In this document: positions 15,118 to 24,900 of the stretch, piece after piece
Layout of the letters: every line of letters starts with the position of its first letter
Position numbering within the stretch: position 1 is the first letter of the stretch
NCBI GenBank assembly: GCA_003150235.1
Contig: QAMW01000022.1
Coordinates: 1-46,117 of the forward strand
Origin: Bacteroidales bacterium
GTDB taxonomy: Bacteria > Bacteroidota > Bacteroidia > Bacteroidales > Muribaculaceae
Reading direction: 5' to 3'
DNA length: 46,117 bases
Notes under the pieces: generated by a model
What the model was told of the DNA's origin: nothing
The model's input: the letters and a program-made list of their open reading frames with translations, nothing else
The model's database searches: none
Made by a program: the position numbers and the translations under genes

Positions 15118-15149
15118 TTTGCAATTCACAAAGATAACCATTAAATTTG
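15118..15149 (+). promoter_or_regulatory. Bacteroidetes-type promoter of the pectin-lyase-fold gene
   Basis: TTTG (15118-15121), a 20-bp spacer, TAAATTTG (15142-15149): both boxes are full matches. A start near 15155 gives a leader of about 22 nt to the ATG at 15177. Confidence 0.65.
15129..15136 (-). promoter_or_regulatory. Putative -7 box for the PH-domain gene
   Basis: On the minus strand this reads TATCTTTG. It is nested inside the spacer of the plus-strand promoter, so the two divergent genes may compete for RNA polymerase. No -33 match was found. Confidence 0.4.
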
Positions 15150-15176
15150 AAAGATAATGTGTAATTGACCTTGACC

Positions 15177-17567
15177 ATGAATAAAAAGACACTTTTTGCC
15201 GTGTTGGCGGCGTTTATGACGGTATTGCCGCTTGTGGCTCAACAATCTGTGCTGTATGTCGACTCATCACTTGACGATGACGAGGCATGTGCCGACGATA
15301 CATATTTCAATTCGTTGCGTGACGCTCTTGTCGAGGCTGAAAACATGCAGCGTCAGTATGAGTATTCCGCTGACAATCCTTTGACGATAAAGATTGCCCC
15401 GGGTGTATATTGGCTTGATGACCCGGATGACCCCGAAGTGCGCCGCCCTGAGTCGGGGGAGGGTACTCCTTATGCCATGAAGCTTAAAATGAATCATCTG
15501 CGATTGACAGGATTGAGTGACAATCCTGAGGATGTGGTGCTTGCCTGCAACCGTGGGCAGACGCAGGGTGCGGTCGGCAATTTCACCATGCTGCATATCA
15601 CGGGCGATGACATCCAGGTCGAGAATCTTACCTTCGGTAATTATTGCAACGTCGACCTCGAATATCCCCGTAATCCTTCGCTTAACCGCAAGAAGAGAGC
15701 CGACGCGATAGTGCAAGCGCAGCTCGTGATATGTGACGGCGACCGCTATGTGGCGCGCAACTGCCGCTTTATAAGCCGGTTGAACCTATGCCCATTTGCC
15801 GGCGCGAAACGAATCCTGTTTGACCGGTGCTATTTTGAGTGTACTGACGATGCTTTGTGCGGCACCGGCGTTTATTTAGGCTGTGGATTTACATTTTTCA
15901 GCGGCAAACCATTTTATAACACTTACGCCCAGGGTGCATGTTTTCTTGACTGCGATATTCATTCCAAGACTATCGGAAGGCAATATCTCGTGAAAGCGGG
16001 CAGTCAGGTGACAATGGTCGACTGCCGCTGGACATCGGATGACCCCGATTTGTATCTCGGATGGACACAGGACCCGACTCCCGACTTGCGCTGCTATCAG
16101 CATAATGTAACTCTTAACGGAAAGCCGGTTGTAATAGGTATGGAGCATCCGCGACAGACTGTAGTGATGACGCATCTGCCACTGCTGAAAGCGTATAAAT
16201 GTGGCGACACATATAATGTGTATAATCTCGTGAGGGGAAAAGACGGATGGAATCCGCTAAATCAGGATACCACGCGGCTTGTCATGCAGCCGACCATGCT
16301 TACTCTCAACATGCGAAAGGCAAGCATAGAGACCGGAAAAGACACACTTGTCATCAAGAGTGGATATTATCATACCAAATGGGATCTTGCCAATGATGGA
16401 TGGAAGAATGTCGAACTGCGGATATATGAACCGGGTGAACTGACTGTGATTGGAAGAAATAACGAGGAAACCCCGCAGGTGGTCAATGTCGTCGCCTGGA
16501 TAGATGAAGGCGTCGCCGCGGAATGTGAGGTGACGGTATATCCGCCGGAATTACCTGCGCCTGATTTTAAGTCGTTGCCTGTGATTGTGAGGAAAGGGAA
16601 CACTCTCCACGTTGATTATGCGCTCGATCTCGGCAAACGCAAGGATATGTCGGCTGTCACCTGGTATCGTGCGAAGTCGGAGGATGGAAGTGACGCAATT
16701 CCTGTTGCCGTGTCACGTAACGATATCCCGAAACTTGATTACGAACTATCTGCCGCCGACAACGGATACTATATAATAGCTGCCGTGGCTCCGCGTCATA
16801 TCAGATCTAATTATGGCGAGCCGGAAAGAACGGTTACGCCATCGCCTGTGACCGATGTCCCGCAGTGCAAATCTATCACGACAGCCTTTGTCAATTTCCC
16901 GACTGAATATCAACCGGCGGTAATCCCCGGATTCTGGACTGTAGACGCGTTTAAGCCGGCTGATACCGCCGAATATGACTGGATACCTGACAAGGAACAC
17001 AGCTGGTATTATGGCAATGGTGTTGACGGTGCGGCTAAGTCAGTGGGACTGATGCAGAATACGCGTGGCGCACGGTTGCTCTACAATCCGGAAGGAGAAA
17101 AATATGGCGACATGTCACTGACACTTCATGTCGACCCGTGTAAGACGGCAGGACAGGGATTTGGCAGTGCGACCGGACAATACATGGATGTATATGTGAA
17201 ATTTGATGCCGCGACTTTGTCGGGGTATGCCCTGCGTGTAATACGTACCGTGAAGAATGACAAGGCGGTCGACTTTATGCTCATGAAATATGACAACGAT
17301 ATTGCAGTGCCTATAAGTGAGCCGGTCTCGGCTGTATGCTATCGGAAGGGGTGCAGGATCACTCTTGATGTCAAGGGCGACAGGCTGACAGCCAATGTGA
17401 CGAATGAAGCCGGCGTACCTGAGCCGCATCGCCCCGGACTTGTGAAGACAGTGAATCTCGCAGCCGATATTGAGCCGAATGAATATGGCGGTATCGGTGT
17501 GCAACACACCGGGTCATGGGGACCGAGCGCCACATTGCTTCGCTTCCTTTCCGTCACATGGGAATAA
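15177..17567 (+). CDS. Secreted pectin-lyase-fold protein (pectinesterase-like)
   Basis: About 796 aa from the ATG at 15177 (MNKKTLFAVLAAF); this is preferred to an in-frame TTG at 15165. A signal peptide ends near VLPLVAQ. Residues about 25-330 form a right-handed beta-helix-like region (LRLTGLSDNPEDVVLACNR, LHITGDDIQVENLTFGNYCN, YVARNCRFISRL, RILFDRCYFECTDDALCG), recalling the pectinesterase group. The canonical catalytic Asp/Gln pattern of pectin methylesterases is not plainly conserved. The C-terminal half holds Ig-like segments and a final beta-sandwich (about 590-796) resembling a concanavalin-type module. It probably acts on plant or host glycans outside the cell. The exact activity is uncertain. 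Confidence 0.75.
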   Translation: MNKKTLFAVLAAFMTVLPLVAQQSVLYVDSSLDDDEACADDTYFNSLRDALVEAENMQRQYEYSADNPLTIKIAPGVYWLDDPDDPEVRRPESGEGTPYAMKLKMNHLRLTGLSDNPEDVVLACNRGQTQGAVGNFTMLHITGDDIQVENLTFGNYCNVDLEYPRNPSLNRKKRADAIVQAQLVICDGDRYVARNCRFISRLNLCPFAGAKRILFDRCYFECTDDALCGTGVYLGCGFTFFSGKPFYNTYAQGACFLDCDIHSKTIGRQYLVKAGSQVTMVDCRWTSDDPDLYLGWTQDPTPDLRCYQHNVTLNGKPVVIGMEHPRQTVVMTHLPLLKAYKCGDTYNVYNLVRGKDGWNPLNQDTTRLVMQPTMLTLNMRKASIETGKDTLVIKSGYYHTKWDLANDGWKNVELRIYEPGELTVIGRNNEETPQVVNVVAWIDEGVAAECEVTVYPPELPAPDFKSLPVIVRKGNTLHVDYALDLGKRKDMSAVTWYRAKSEDGSDAIPVAVSRNDIPKLDYELSAADNGYYIIAAVAPRHIRSNYGEPERTVTPSPVTDVPQCKSITTAFVNFPTEYQPAVIPGFWTVDAFKPADTAEYDWIPDKEHSWYYGNGVDGAAKSVGLMQNTRGARLLYNPEGEKYGDMSLTLHVDPCKTAGQGFGSATGQYMDVYVKFDAATLSGYALRVIRTVKNDKAVDFMLMKYDNDIAVPISEPVSAVCYRKGCRITLDVKGDRLTANVTNEAGVPEPHRPGLVKTVNLAADIEPNEYGGIGVQHTGSWGPSATLLRFLSVTWE

Positions 17568-17588
17568 CATATTTGAAGACGTAAAAAA

Positions 17589-17618
17589 ACGGGGTTGTGT
17601 CAATCGACACAACCCCGT
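17589..17618. terminator. Strong bidirectional terminator
   Basis: ACGGGGTTGTGTC, loop AATC, GACACAACCCCGT: a perfect 13-bp stem between convergent genes. On the minus strand it is followed by a run of seven T, so it should end the pyruvate:ferredoxin oxidoreductase transcript efficiently. On the plus strand it is followed by TGATTATT and may act more weakly. Confidence 0.85.
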
Positions 17619-17640
17619 TGATTATTCAGAGGGAATCTGA

Positions 17641-20600
17641 TTACTTGTTTTCGAGGGTCTCAACTTCCGGGTCAACGCCCCACTGCTGCTGGGCAAGACG
17701 GCGGTAGTTGTTGTAACGCCACTGTGCGTTAGCCTTAGCCTCGGCGAAGAGCTCTGCAGCCTCGGCAGGATACTGCTTCATTACCGATGCGTAACGGACC
17801 TCGCCCTTGAGGAAGTTTTCAAAGTTATCCCAGTTAGGCTCCTTGCTGTCAAGAGTGAAGGGGTTCTTGCCTTCAAGCTCTGCAGCAGGATTGTAGCGCC
17901 AGAGGTGCCAGTAACCGCAAGCAACTGCGTTTGCTTCTTCCTGCTGAGCCTTGCCCATACCGGCCTTGATACCGTGGTTGATACAGGGAGCGTATGCGAT
18001 AATCAATGAAGGACCGTCGTAAGCCTCTGCCTCGCGGATAGCCTTGAGGGTCTGAGCCTGGTCAGCACCCATTGCAATCTGTGCTACATATACATAGCCG
18101 TAGGTAGTGGCGATAAGACCGAGGTCTTTCTTGCGGATGCGCTTACCTGCAGCGGCAAACTTGGCGATTGCGCCGAGCGGGGTAGCCTTTGACGACTGAC
18201 CGCCGGTGTTAGAGTAAACCTCGGTATCGAGTACGAGGATGTTTACATCCTTGCCTGATGCGATAACGTGGTCAAGACCGCCGAAGCCGATATCGTAAGA
18301 AGCACCGTCACCACCGATAATCCACTGGCTGCGCTTGATGAGGAAGTGCTTGAGCTCAAGTACCTTCTTGCAAGCATCGCAACCACAAGCTTCCATCAAC
18401 GGAACGAGCTTGTCGGAGATTTCGCGGCTACGGTCGGCATTGTCCTTTTCATCGAGCCATTGAGTAGCAAGAGCCTTGATTTCATCGCTGCACTTGGGGC
18501 AGTCAAGAAGGGCACGTACATCAGCGTCAAGACGAGCGCGCATCTTCTCGTTGGCGAGAGTCATACCGAGACCAAACTCGCAGAAATCCTCGAAGAGTGA
18601 GTTAGCCCATGCGGGACCGCGACCATTCTCATCCTTGGTGTAAGGAGTAGAGGGCACTGAGCCTGAATAGATAGAGCTACATCCGGTAGCGTTGGCAACG
18701 ATTTCACGGTCGCCGAAGAGCTGGGTGATGAGTTTTACATAGGGAGTTTCACCGCAACCGGAGCAAGCGCCTGAGAATTCAAAGAGCGGGGTAGAGAACT
18801 GAGAGTTCTTTACATTAGCCTTCACGTCAACGAGGCTTGCCTTTGACTTGACATCGCTTACACAGTAATCCCAGTTTTTCTGGATGTCGAGCTGGCTTTC
18901 GAGCGGTTTCATCACGAGAGCCTTCTCTCCCTTCTTGCCCGGACATACGTCAACACAGTTGCCGCAACCAAGACAGTCAAGCACGTCTACAGTCTGCATG
19001 AAGCGCATGCCTGTGAATGTCTTGCCGATAGCGGGGATGGTAGCGTCTTCGCCAAACGGAGCCTTTGCCATTTCCTCGGGAGTGAGGACAAACGGACGGA
19101 TAGCAGCGTGAGGACATACATAAGCACACTTGTTACACTGGATACAGTTTTCTTCAACCCACTCGGGAACGAAAGCTGCAACACCGCGCTTCTCGTATTT
19201 AGCGGTGCCCTGATGCCAGGTGCCGTCGGGCTCGTTTACAAATGCTGATACCGGGAGAAGGTCGCCATCCTGTGCGTTGATGGGGCGAACTACCTTGTTT
19301 ACAAATTCAGGATCGTTGTTGGCTGCGGCGGGTTCATCCTGAAGAGTCTTCCATGCGGGATCAACATCGAGTTTCTTATATTCGCCGCCACGGTCAACTG
19401 CAGCGTAGTTCTTGTCGACAACATCCTGACCCTTCTTGCCGTAGCTCTTGACGATGAATTTCTTCATCTGCTCGATAGCAAGGTCAACAGGGATAACCTC
19501 GGTGATGCGGAAGAATGCCGACTGGAGAATGGTGTTGGTACGGTTACCGAGACCGATTTCCTGGGCGATCTTGGTAGCGTTGATATAGTAAACGCTGATA
19601 TTGTGTTCAGCGAAATAACGCTTAACCTTGTTGGGGAGGTTCTTGGCAAGTTCCTCGCCTTCCCAGATAGTGTTGAGAAGGAATGTACCGTTGTCACGGA
19701 GACCGCGGGTCACGTCATACATGTGGAGGTAAGCCTGAACGTGGCAAGCCACGAAGTTAGGAGTGGTCACCAGATATGTAGAGCGGATAGGCTTGTCGCC
19801 GAAACGCAGGTGAGAGCAGGTGAAACCGCCTGACTTCTTTGAGTCGTAAGCGAAGTAAGCCTGACAATACTTATTGGTGTTTTCACCGATAATCTTCACC
19901 GAGTTCTTGTTTGCACCCACAGTACCGTCGGCACCAAGACCGAAGAACTTAGCCTCGTAGGTGCTGGGGTCGCCAAGAGCAACCTCTTCCTTCATCGGGA
20001 GCGACATGAAAGTCACGTCATCCACGATACCGAGAGAGAACTGGTTCTTGGGCTCGGGAAGAGCGAGGTTCTCATATACAGAAAGAATCTGTGCGGGGGT
20101 GGTATCCTTTGAAGCGAGACCGTAGCGGCCGCCTACGATTACAGGAGCGTTTTCTACGCCGCGGTAACATTCAACCACGTCGAGGTAAAGAGGCTCACCG
20201 TTGGCTCCGGGTTCTTTTGTGCGGTCAAGCACGGCGATTTTCTTTGCGGTAGCAGGTACAGCTGCAAGGAAATGCTTTGCAGAGAAGGGGCGATATAGGT
20301 GAACAGATACGAGACCGACTTTCTCTCCCTGTGCGGTAAGATAGTCGATTGCTTCCTGAGCAGCCTGGGTGATAGAACCCATTGCGATAATCACGCGCTC
20401 TGCATCGGGTGCTCCGTAATAGTTGAACAGACCGTACTTGCGACCGGTGATTTCAGAAATCTTGTTCATGTAGTCCTCGACAATAGCGGGAACTGCTTCA
20501 TAATATTTGTTGCTTGCCTCACGATGCTGGAAGAACACGTCACCGTTTTCAGCCATACCGCGAGCTACCGGATTGTTGGGGTTAAGCGCACGGTTGCGGA

Positions 20601-21213
20601 AATCGGCGAGAGCCTCGCGGTCCAAAAGGGGAGCGAGGTCGTCATTGTCGAGAGCCTCGATTTTCTGGATTTCATGAGAGGTGCGGAATCCGTCAAAGAA
20701 GTTTACGAAAGGCACACGCGACTTGATTGTGGCGAGATGAGCTACACCTGCGAGATCCATCACTTCCTGTACTGAACCTTCGGCAAGCATTGCGAAACCT
20801 GTCTGGCGCACTGACATCACATCCTGGTGGTCACCGAAGATGCTGAGAGCATGAGAGGCAAGTGTACGTGCCGATACATGGAACACGCAAGGGAGCAATT
20901 CACCTGCTATCTTGTACATGTTGGGAATCATCAGAAGAAGACCCTGGGATGCGGTGTAGGTTGTGGTAAGGGCACCTGCCTGAAGTGAACCGTGAACGGC
21001 TCCGGCAGCACCGCCTTCTGACTGCATCTCCTGCACAAGAACGGTTTCACCAAAGATGTTTTTACGACCTGCGGCAGCCCATTCATCAACATACTCAGCC
21101 ATGGTGGAAGAAGGAGTGATGGGGTAGATGGCTGCTACCTCGGAGAACATGTAGCTCACATGAGCGGCAGCTTGATTACCATCACAGGTCAAGAATTTCT
21201 TTTCTTTACTCAT
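17641..21213 (-). CDS. nifJ: Pyruvate:ferredoxin (flavodoxin) oxidoreductase
   Basis: A 1190-aa single-chain enzyme that oxidises pyruvate and CoA to acetyl-CoA and CO2, passing electrons to ferredoxin. It is the main pyruvate-cleaving step in anaerobic Bacteroidales. Domains in order: the pyruvate-binding domain I starting GNQAAAHVSYMFSEVAAIYP, domain II, the gamma-like domain, and a two-cluster ferredoxin domain with CIQCNKCAYVCP and CLGCGNCVDVCP. The TPP-binding domain follows, with CSGCGETPYVK, ATGCSSIYSGS and GDGASYDIGFGGLDHV. The length matches the family, and codon use looks strongly biased, as in a highly expressed gene. It has its own promoter, so it need not be transcribed with the NRPS operon upstream. 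Confidence 0.97.
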   Translation of the reverse strand: MSKEKKFLTCDGNQAAAHVSYMFSEVAAIYPITPSSTMAEYVDEWAAAGRKNIFGETVLVQEMQSEGGAAGAVHGSLQAGALTTTYTASQGLLLMIPNMYKIAGELLPCVFHVSARTLASHALSIFGDHQDVMSVRQTGFAMLAEGSVQEVMDLAGVAHLATIKSRVPFVNFFDGFRTSHEIQKIEALDNDDLAPLLDREALADFRNRALNPNNPVARGMAENGDVFFQHREASNKYYEAVPAIVEDYMNKISEITGRKYGLFNYYGAPDAERVIIAMGSITQAAQEAIDYLTAQGEKVGLVSVHLYRPFSAKHFLAAVPATAKKIAVLDRTKEPGANGEPLYLDVVECYRGVENAPVIVGGRYGLASKDTTPAQILSVYENLALPEPKNQFSLGIVDDVTFMSLPMKEEVALGDPSTYEAKFFGLGADGTVGANKNSVKIIGENTNKYCQAYFAYDSKKSGGFTCSHLRFGDKPIRSTYLVTTPNFVACHVQAYLHMYDVTRGLRDNGTFLLNTIWEGEELAKNLPNKVKRYFAEHNISVYYINATKIAQEIGLGNRTNTILQSAFFRITEVIPVDLAIEQMKKFIVKSYGKKGQDVVDKNYAAVDRGGEYKKLDVDPAWKTLQDEPAAANNDPEFVNKVVRPINAQDGDLLPVSAFVNEPDGTWHQGTAKYEKRGVAAFVPEWVEENCIQCNKCAYVCPHAAIRPFVLTPEEMAKAPFGEDATIPAIGKTFTGMRFMQTVDVLDCLGCGNCVDVCPGKKGEKALVMKPLESQLDIQKNWDYCVSDVKSKASLVDVKANVKNSQFSTPLFEFSGACSGCGETPYVKLITQLFGDREIVANATGCSSIYSGSVPSTPYTKDENGRGPAWANSLFEDFCEFGLGMTLANEKMRARLDADVRALLDCPKCSDEIKALATQWLDEKDNADRSREISDKLVPLMEACGCDACKKVLELKHFLIKRSQWIIGGDGASYDIGFGGLDHVIASGKDVNILVLDTEVYSNTGGQSSKATPLGAIAKFAAAGKRIRKKDLGLIATTYGYVYVAQIAMGADQAQTLKAIREAEAYDGPSLIIAYAPCINHGIKAGMGKAQQEEANAVACGYWHLWRYNPAAELEGKNPFTLDSKEPNWDNFENFLKGEVRYASVMKQYPAEAAELFAEAKANAQWRYNNYRRLAQQQWGVDPEVETLENK

Positions 21214-21281
21214 AATCGTGTAATCTATTTTATATAGGAAATATTATACGTATTTCGTTTTTCAGGTTTTTATTTTGCCGA

Positions 21282-21313
21282 CAAATTTAACCATTAATCT
21301 GTTAAACGCCAAA
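21282..21313 (-). promoter_or_regulatory. Bacteroidetes-type promoter of nifJ
   Basis: Read on the minus strand: TTTG (21310-21313), a 20-bp spacer, TAAATTTG (21282-21289); both boxes are full matches. The leader to the ATG at 21213 would be about 60 nt. The spacer holds an AT-rich 23-bp stretch that recurs, with one mismatch, at 31952-31974. Confidence 0.65.
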
Positions 21314-21332
21314 AATAATCCTATCCGTTTTC

Positions 21333-21929
21333 TCATAATTTGTCCATGATATCGGAATAAGAGACCAAGGAATATACAAATGTGTCTTCCTTACCGGTAA
21401 AGATTGCTCCGGCAAACTTCTTACGCCATTTTTTCAGCAAATGACTGTCAAGCGGCACATCAAGCATCTTGGCAGCAGCCTCGATACGGGTCCATGTCTG
21501 CGCAAACATGACTTCCTGACATGACGACGTGATTATCGCCGTATTTTCTTCCCGGGTAAAGATGAGGTTCATTACATTCTCGTCAATACATTCCGGTATC
21601 GGCTCTATGTCGCATCCTGCCGGCATGTCGGAAATCACGCACATCACTGCATCGCGACAATGGCTCATGTTGAAGTGCAGGCGGGGCAGCTCCCGGAAAT
21701 ACGGTTTTCCGTTGGGTGACAGTGCAAATTCCGGGATTTGCTCTATTCCTGCTTTTTCGCGGCAAAGCTCCTCAAGCAGCAGGAAAGCGGCGCCTGATTG
21801 CAGGGTGTCAACCGGAAGGCGGTAGGATGATGCTATCCCGGCTCTCCATTGCGGGAGGCGGGATAGCATTTCCGGAATTCCGGAATAATCTTTATCAGTG
21901 AGACGCCGTATTTTATAATGAAGCATCAC
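21333..21929 (-). CDS. 4'-phosphopantetheinyl transferase (Sfp-type)
   Basis: A 198-aa enzyme expected to attach the phosphopantetheine arm of CoA to the two carrier domains of the adjacent synthetase. Family landmarks: PNGKPYF (73-78), FNMSHC (86-91), the Mg-binding GCDIEPI (D107, E109), FTREEN (124-129) and WTRIEAAAK (146-154). In the last motif the usual Lys before Glu (WxxKE) is Ile, a modest departure, while the Glu and the final Lys are kept. The gene overlaps the 3' end of the synthetase gene by 17 bp, so the two are translationally linked. It is shorter than Sfp (224 aa) but within the family range. Confidence 0.9.
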   Translation of the reverse strand: MMLHYKIRRLTDKDYSGIPEMLSRLPQWRAGIASSYRLPVDTLQSGAAFLLLEELCREKAGIEQIPEFALSPNGKPYFRELPRLHFNMSHCRDAVMCVISDMPAGCDIEPIPECIDENVMNLIFTREENTAIITSSCQEVMFAQTWTRIEAAAKMLDVPLDSHLLKKWRKKFAGAIFTGKEDTFVYSLVSYSDIMDKL

Positions 21930-24900
21930 CTGTAGAGAAATAATCCAGTGCCACGATTGACTTTATGAATCGTTCGACATAGTCCCATGACGTATAATTC
22001 CATTTGAATCCAAGACGATACAGCACCTGGGTGGTGTATTCGTTGGCATATTCGATGAAAGATGTGGTGACCCCAGCGGAGCTTTGGTATGCAAGCAGTG
22101 GCTGAAGAGCCGTAATGTCGGCATTCGGTTCTGTCATCATTTTGCTTATCCGTGACTCGAAATCGTGCCATTCTACTTCTTTTATGGGCGAAGCGCATAT
22201 ACGACCGAGTATGTCGAGTACATCGCCCAATGGAATACGATGGTTGTTGCATGGATGGAACACAATCATGCGGCTTGGTGTGGATGCAAGTTTTATGATT
22301 GCGTGACACACTTCATCAATCGGAGAAAATTCGCATGGCGCGTCAAGGTGAGAGTAGGGCACGCATCCGAGTACCAGATATGCTTTCAGTCGTCCCATAA
22401 AGGCGTTGCTGCGGAAGTTAATCTGGAACTCACCGTCAGACACACGAGCGGAGAGATTGCCCACACGCATTATCTTGGCTACGAGACCGTCGGATTTTAT
22501 GGCATCGAAAATAATCTTTTCAGCGTCATATTTCGATTTTACGTATTGGTTGCTGAGATTTTGTCCGAGATCGAAATCCCTTTCAGTGAGTTTTGTTGCG
22601 GGATCCGGCACTCCGTCTACGCTCTCGCCTGCAATAGACACGGTGGATACATGTATCAGCCGGGCATTTCTTTGCTTGCACAACTCCACAAGATTCCTAA
22701 CACTCTCCACGTTCACTTTTTCAATGTCATCTCCTGCAGAGAAATGCTTTACGTTTGCCGCGCAGTTTATCACTGTGTCGATTTCACAATTCGGGAGGAG
22801 ACGGAATACTTCCTTGTCAGTTACGTCCCCGTCTATTACTGAAAGGCGAGTATCCCATAATTCATCAAATGTATCGCCGAAGTAGTAGAACAGCAATGAC
22901 CGCAGACGGCTTTCGCCTGTGATATCGCCGCGACCGCGTACCATACAAGTGATTTTCCCGTTGCCGGAAGTTATGAGGCGGTGTAGCATGTGTACACCCA
23001 TAAATCCGGTGGCACCTGTAAGAAGTACATCACCTATGGGTAACGGTTCCCCTTCCGTAACGCTTTCCGGACTGTTGTTTTCAAGGATGTCGGCATATTC
23101 GCCACGCGGAGTTGCCCCGGCGACGGTTGCAGCCGTTTTGTTAGGGGTGTCTTCTACCTGAGATATTCCCGCAAGTCCTCGCGGGGTCTTTGCCGTGAAT
23201 ATTTCCTTATAGCTGACCTCGATGCCTTTTCCGGAAAGTATCGCCACAAGCTTGATGGCATTGATGGAGGTGCCTCCTATCTTGAAGAAATCATCAAGCG
23301 CGCCTACCCGTTCAAGCCCCAGTGTTTCGCGGAATGCTTCCGCGATATCGGCTTCTTTGCCCGGTAGCGGTTCGACAAATTCCGCTCCCGCCTCGACTAT
23401 AGGCTGCGGAAGTCCGCGCCGGTCAATCTTGCCGTTTGGCGTAACCGGCATTGATTTCAACGGGTTATAGCTGTCAGGCACCATATATTCGGTAAGGCGC
23501 GATGCAAGATGCGTTTTCAGCTCATCAGTGTCCACACCGTCGGTCTCATACCATAGACACAGATGCTCCACATTGTTGATTTTGCGCACATCGGCTGCTG
23601 CCGTTTTTACTCCGGGGAATGTGGTGGCGACACTCTCTATTTCTCCTAACTCGATTCTCAATCCGCGTAGCTTTACCTGATTGTCGATTCGCCCGGCGAT
23701 TTCGACATCGCCTTCCGGTGTCCACCTGGCAAGGTCGCCGGTGCGGTAAGCCGGTTCACCGTTGAACTGCACGAAACTTTCAGCGTTTTTCTCCGGCATG
23801 TTGTGGTATCCTTTTCCGACACCCTTTCCGGCGATATATAGTTCGCCGGTGACTCCGACAGGTACCTCGGCACCCCACGGGTCGACGATATATTCGCGGT
23901 AATTGTAGAAAGGCCGTCCTGCCGTGACAGGCTCTCCCAGTTTAAGAATGGCATGATTTGATCCCACGGTTGTTTCGGTAGGTCCATATTCGTTCACGAT
24001 GAGTCCCTTGAATCCGGCATCCACGCGAAGACGTTTAAGCAATGACTGCGGGAAGCCTTCGCCGCCGATGTTCAGCAGTCGGCAGCGTGATACCGCCTCA
24101 CGGAACGCAGGCAGTTCAAGCATCGCTGCGAGTCGGCTCGGGGTCGCGTCAAATGCATCGACTCCGGTACGCATCATAAGGTCAGCGAGCATCACGGCAT
24201 CCTTACATTCCTCCTCGTTGGCAAGCACGAGGGTGTGACCTGAGGTGAGCGACGTACCGAGGTCAACCTGTGAAGCGTCAAAGGAGATTGTGACGAGAAG
24301 CATGTTGACCTTAGGTTCATTTTCACCTTGTGACGTGTAAAAATCCTTCCTGTAGGCATAGAGGTAGTTGGTGATTGCCCCGTGATGGATTTTAACTCCC
24401 TTGGGGCGCCCGGTGCTGCCGGAGGTGTATATCATGTAAGCGAGGTCGTCGGGCGCGATTTTTATCCCCGGTCGCGACGATATGTCAGAGGCGGTCAGCT
24501 CATCCACATCAATGCCTTTATCCGGGAATACATCTCTACGTGATGCAGTGGTTACAATGTAGCGGGCGTCTGAGTCCTCGGTTATCAGGCGTATGCGCTC
24601 GGCGGGATAATCCGGGTCGCAGGGAATGTAAGCGGCACCGGCTTTCATTATGCCGTAAATCGTTGTTATTAACCGTGAATCGCGGGGAAGCAACACAACC
24701 ACACGGTCGCCGTGGTGTACACCGCGCTTTATAAGCCCATTGGCTATCCGGTTGGCTTCCCGGTCAAATTCCGCGTATGTCATGCTGCGGTCAGACGCAA
24801 TCAATGCCGTGGCTTCGGGTGTGGCATCGGCCCATGCTTCCATTGCTCCGTGGTAAGACTCATATCCACAGTCACCGCTTTCGCCGTCGCGTATCATGTC

